Assembly (NCBI GenBank): GCA_963169105.1
Contig: OY720637.1
Location: 34,591,925-34,655,924 of the forward strand
Direction: 5' to 3'
From: Ceriagrion tenellum
Lineage: Eukaryota > Arthropoda > Insecta > Odonata > Coenagrionidae
Length of the DNA stretch: 64,000 nt
Shown here one piece after another: positions 62,995 through 64,000 of this stretch. Position numbers and translations under genes: made by a program. Under the pieces are notes generated by a model. It did not search any database. It was not told where the DNA came from and was given only the letters and a program-made list of their open reading frames with translations. Each line of letters starts with the position of its first letter. The stretch's first letter is position 1.

Positions 62995-63310
62995 AGGTGA
63001 CCCGCCATTAGATCCCTCTTTAATTCCGCATATCGTTTCCCGCTTCTTATTTCATCCTTATTCCTATACTCTTCCTTCCACTTCCACGCTTTCCCGATCC
63101 TCTGTCAATCTCTTCAAAATTCCCTCTCTTTAAGATATCCTCCATCCATCTCTTCTGTCTCCTCCAAGTCTTTCGCCACTAGCTTTCTCTACTCTGCAAC
63201 CATATCCAATACCTCCTCGTTCGTCCTTCTCGCTACCCAGCTCACCCTCTCCATCCTTCAAGCCCACATTTCAAACGCCTCAAGTCTACGTACATCCTTC
63301 CTTCGCAATG
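62995..63310 (-). mobile_element. Diverged LINE-B fragment
   Basis: On the plus strand TACCTCCTCGTTCGTCCTTC, CGCTACCCAGCTCACCCTCT and CCATCCTTCAAGCCCACATT follow the LINE-B order (NEEVLDMV, ERKTW, MRRMEKV), as does TTTCGCCACTAGCTTTCTCT. Old and truncated at both ends. Confidence 0.6.
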
Positions 63311-63859
63311 ACCGATGGTAAATATCTCTAAAAGATGGGCCGAGAATGGCGATGTTTTGGTACCTTTGGAAGGATGAGATATTTTTCTTTAAAATGAGAT
63401 GAAATTCACTGAAGTCTAGGTGAAATTCAATTTTGCTCAAACTACCTTAGTATAGGAGACCGCGGCTAGTTGGGTACAGGGGCACGTTCGTGAATTAAGG
63501 ATAAATTGGCAACTAAAGCGAGCGAGCGCGTGGAAACTTAAACTGTGTCTGGCTCTCACCACCCCCTCCACTCAACCGATGGCCAGTCTCAGTTTGAGAA
63601 AAAGACTGCACTGTGTTTTTTGAGCCGGTTTTAAACATTCTTCTATCTTATTTCCTTATTAACCCCGAGTTCACTAACTTAACTAATGTACTCAATTTAG
63701 AAAAATTTAAAGAGCAATCACTTGTCTGCAATTTGTTACTTTCAGACTTATTGTGAATGTAAAACAGACAACTGTGAGTCAGGTTGGATGAAAATATATA
63801 TGCTGGCGGGGCTAGTATGTACAAAGAAAATGACTAACAAAGAGAGAATGACACTACAC
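63311..63859. other. Unannotated stretch
   Basis: Contains GCTCAAACTACCTTAGTATA at 63436-63455, the end word of the 24.3/52.0 kb repeat, here without the rest of that repeat. Nothing else seen. Confidence 0.45.
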
Positions 63860-64000
63860 TCCATTTGTTGTCTAGAGTGCTGACTAACCATACCGACGGT
63901 CAGGGTTCAAATCCCTGCAGAGGATGATGTTTTTCAGAGGAAACCCGATCCCTACTTGAGTGTCTTGTGGAGGGCACTTCAAGTACAGTACTCCGTCTGT
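63860..64000 (+). mobile_element. tRNA-derived SINE, family S1, cut by window end
   Basis: GTCTAGAGTGCTGACTAACC (A-box region with a changed 5' side) and GGTCAGGGTTCAAATCCCTG then CAGAGG (B box GGTTCAAATCC), then TTTTTCAGAGGAAACCCGAT and GTGTCTTGTGGAGGGCACTT as in 45302-45606. The 3' third lies outside the window. Confidence 0.85.

Overview
The window looks like nuclear DNA from an arthropod, most likely an insect with a large, repeat-rich genome. This rests on the kinds of decayed elements present: non-LTR retrotransposon tails, Penelope-like (PLE) GIY-YIG remnants, tRNA-derived SINEs and MITE-like repeats. It also rests on the lack of long open frames, operons or dense coding. I cannot name the species. 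I found no host protein-coding gene that I can defend. The longest open frames are repeat-encoded or chance, so the window is best read as intergenic or intronic sequence built up by repeated insertion.

Layout: 0-9 kb holds an AT-rich dispersed repeat (800-1312), LINE tails (2460-2690, 3186-3472, 5460-6228), a GA microsatellite, a GACCGAAAG minisatellite (7125-7545) and a PLE remnant (7945-8610). From 9 to 16 kb there are a tRNA-SINE, two MITE copies, LINE-B and LINE-A tails and a palindrome. From 16 to 30 kb the sequence is mostly plain, with a perfect-looking hairpin at 18105-18258, GC-richer patches (19.9-20.4 and 22.6-23.1 kb), several LINE-B tails and a TCCATTTCTR tandem array (29.1-29.5 kb).

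From 30 to 38 kb lies a striking run of palindromes. Some are head-to-head PLE-type terminal units with hammerhead-like CTGATGA...GAAAC motifs, and some are foldback tRNA-derived SINEs with target-site duplications. The 38-42 kb stretch is plain.

The 42-64 kb part is the densest. It has PLE fragments with recognisable GIY-YIG coding (43.3-43.9, 46.7-47.4 and 54.9-55.7 kb), LINE-A to LINE-E tails, and nested insertions that can be ordered in time: a SINE in LINE-C, a PLE in LINE-C, and a PLE terminal palindrome in a MITE. It ends in a tRNA-SINE cut by the window edge.

How the parts relate: LINE families A-E would have supplied reverse transcriptase, and the SINEs with target-site duplications were presumably mobilised by such enzymes. 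The PLE copies supply the parent of the many short head-to-head terminal units. These compact units, possibly PLE-derived retrozyme-like elements, and the foldback SINEs are the most interesting content. Everything seen appears inactivated by stops, truncation or rearrangement. LINE-A to LINE-F and S1 to S6 are local labels used here only to group copies; they are not database names.
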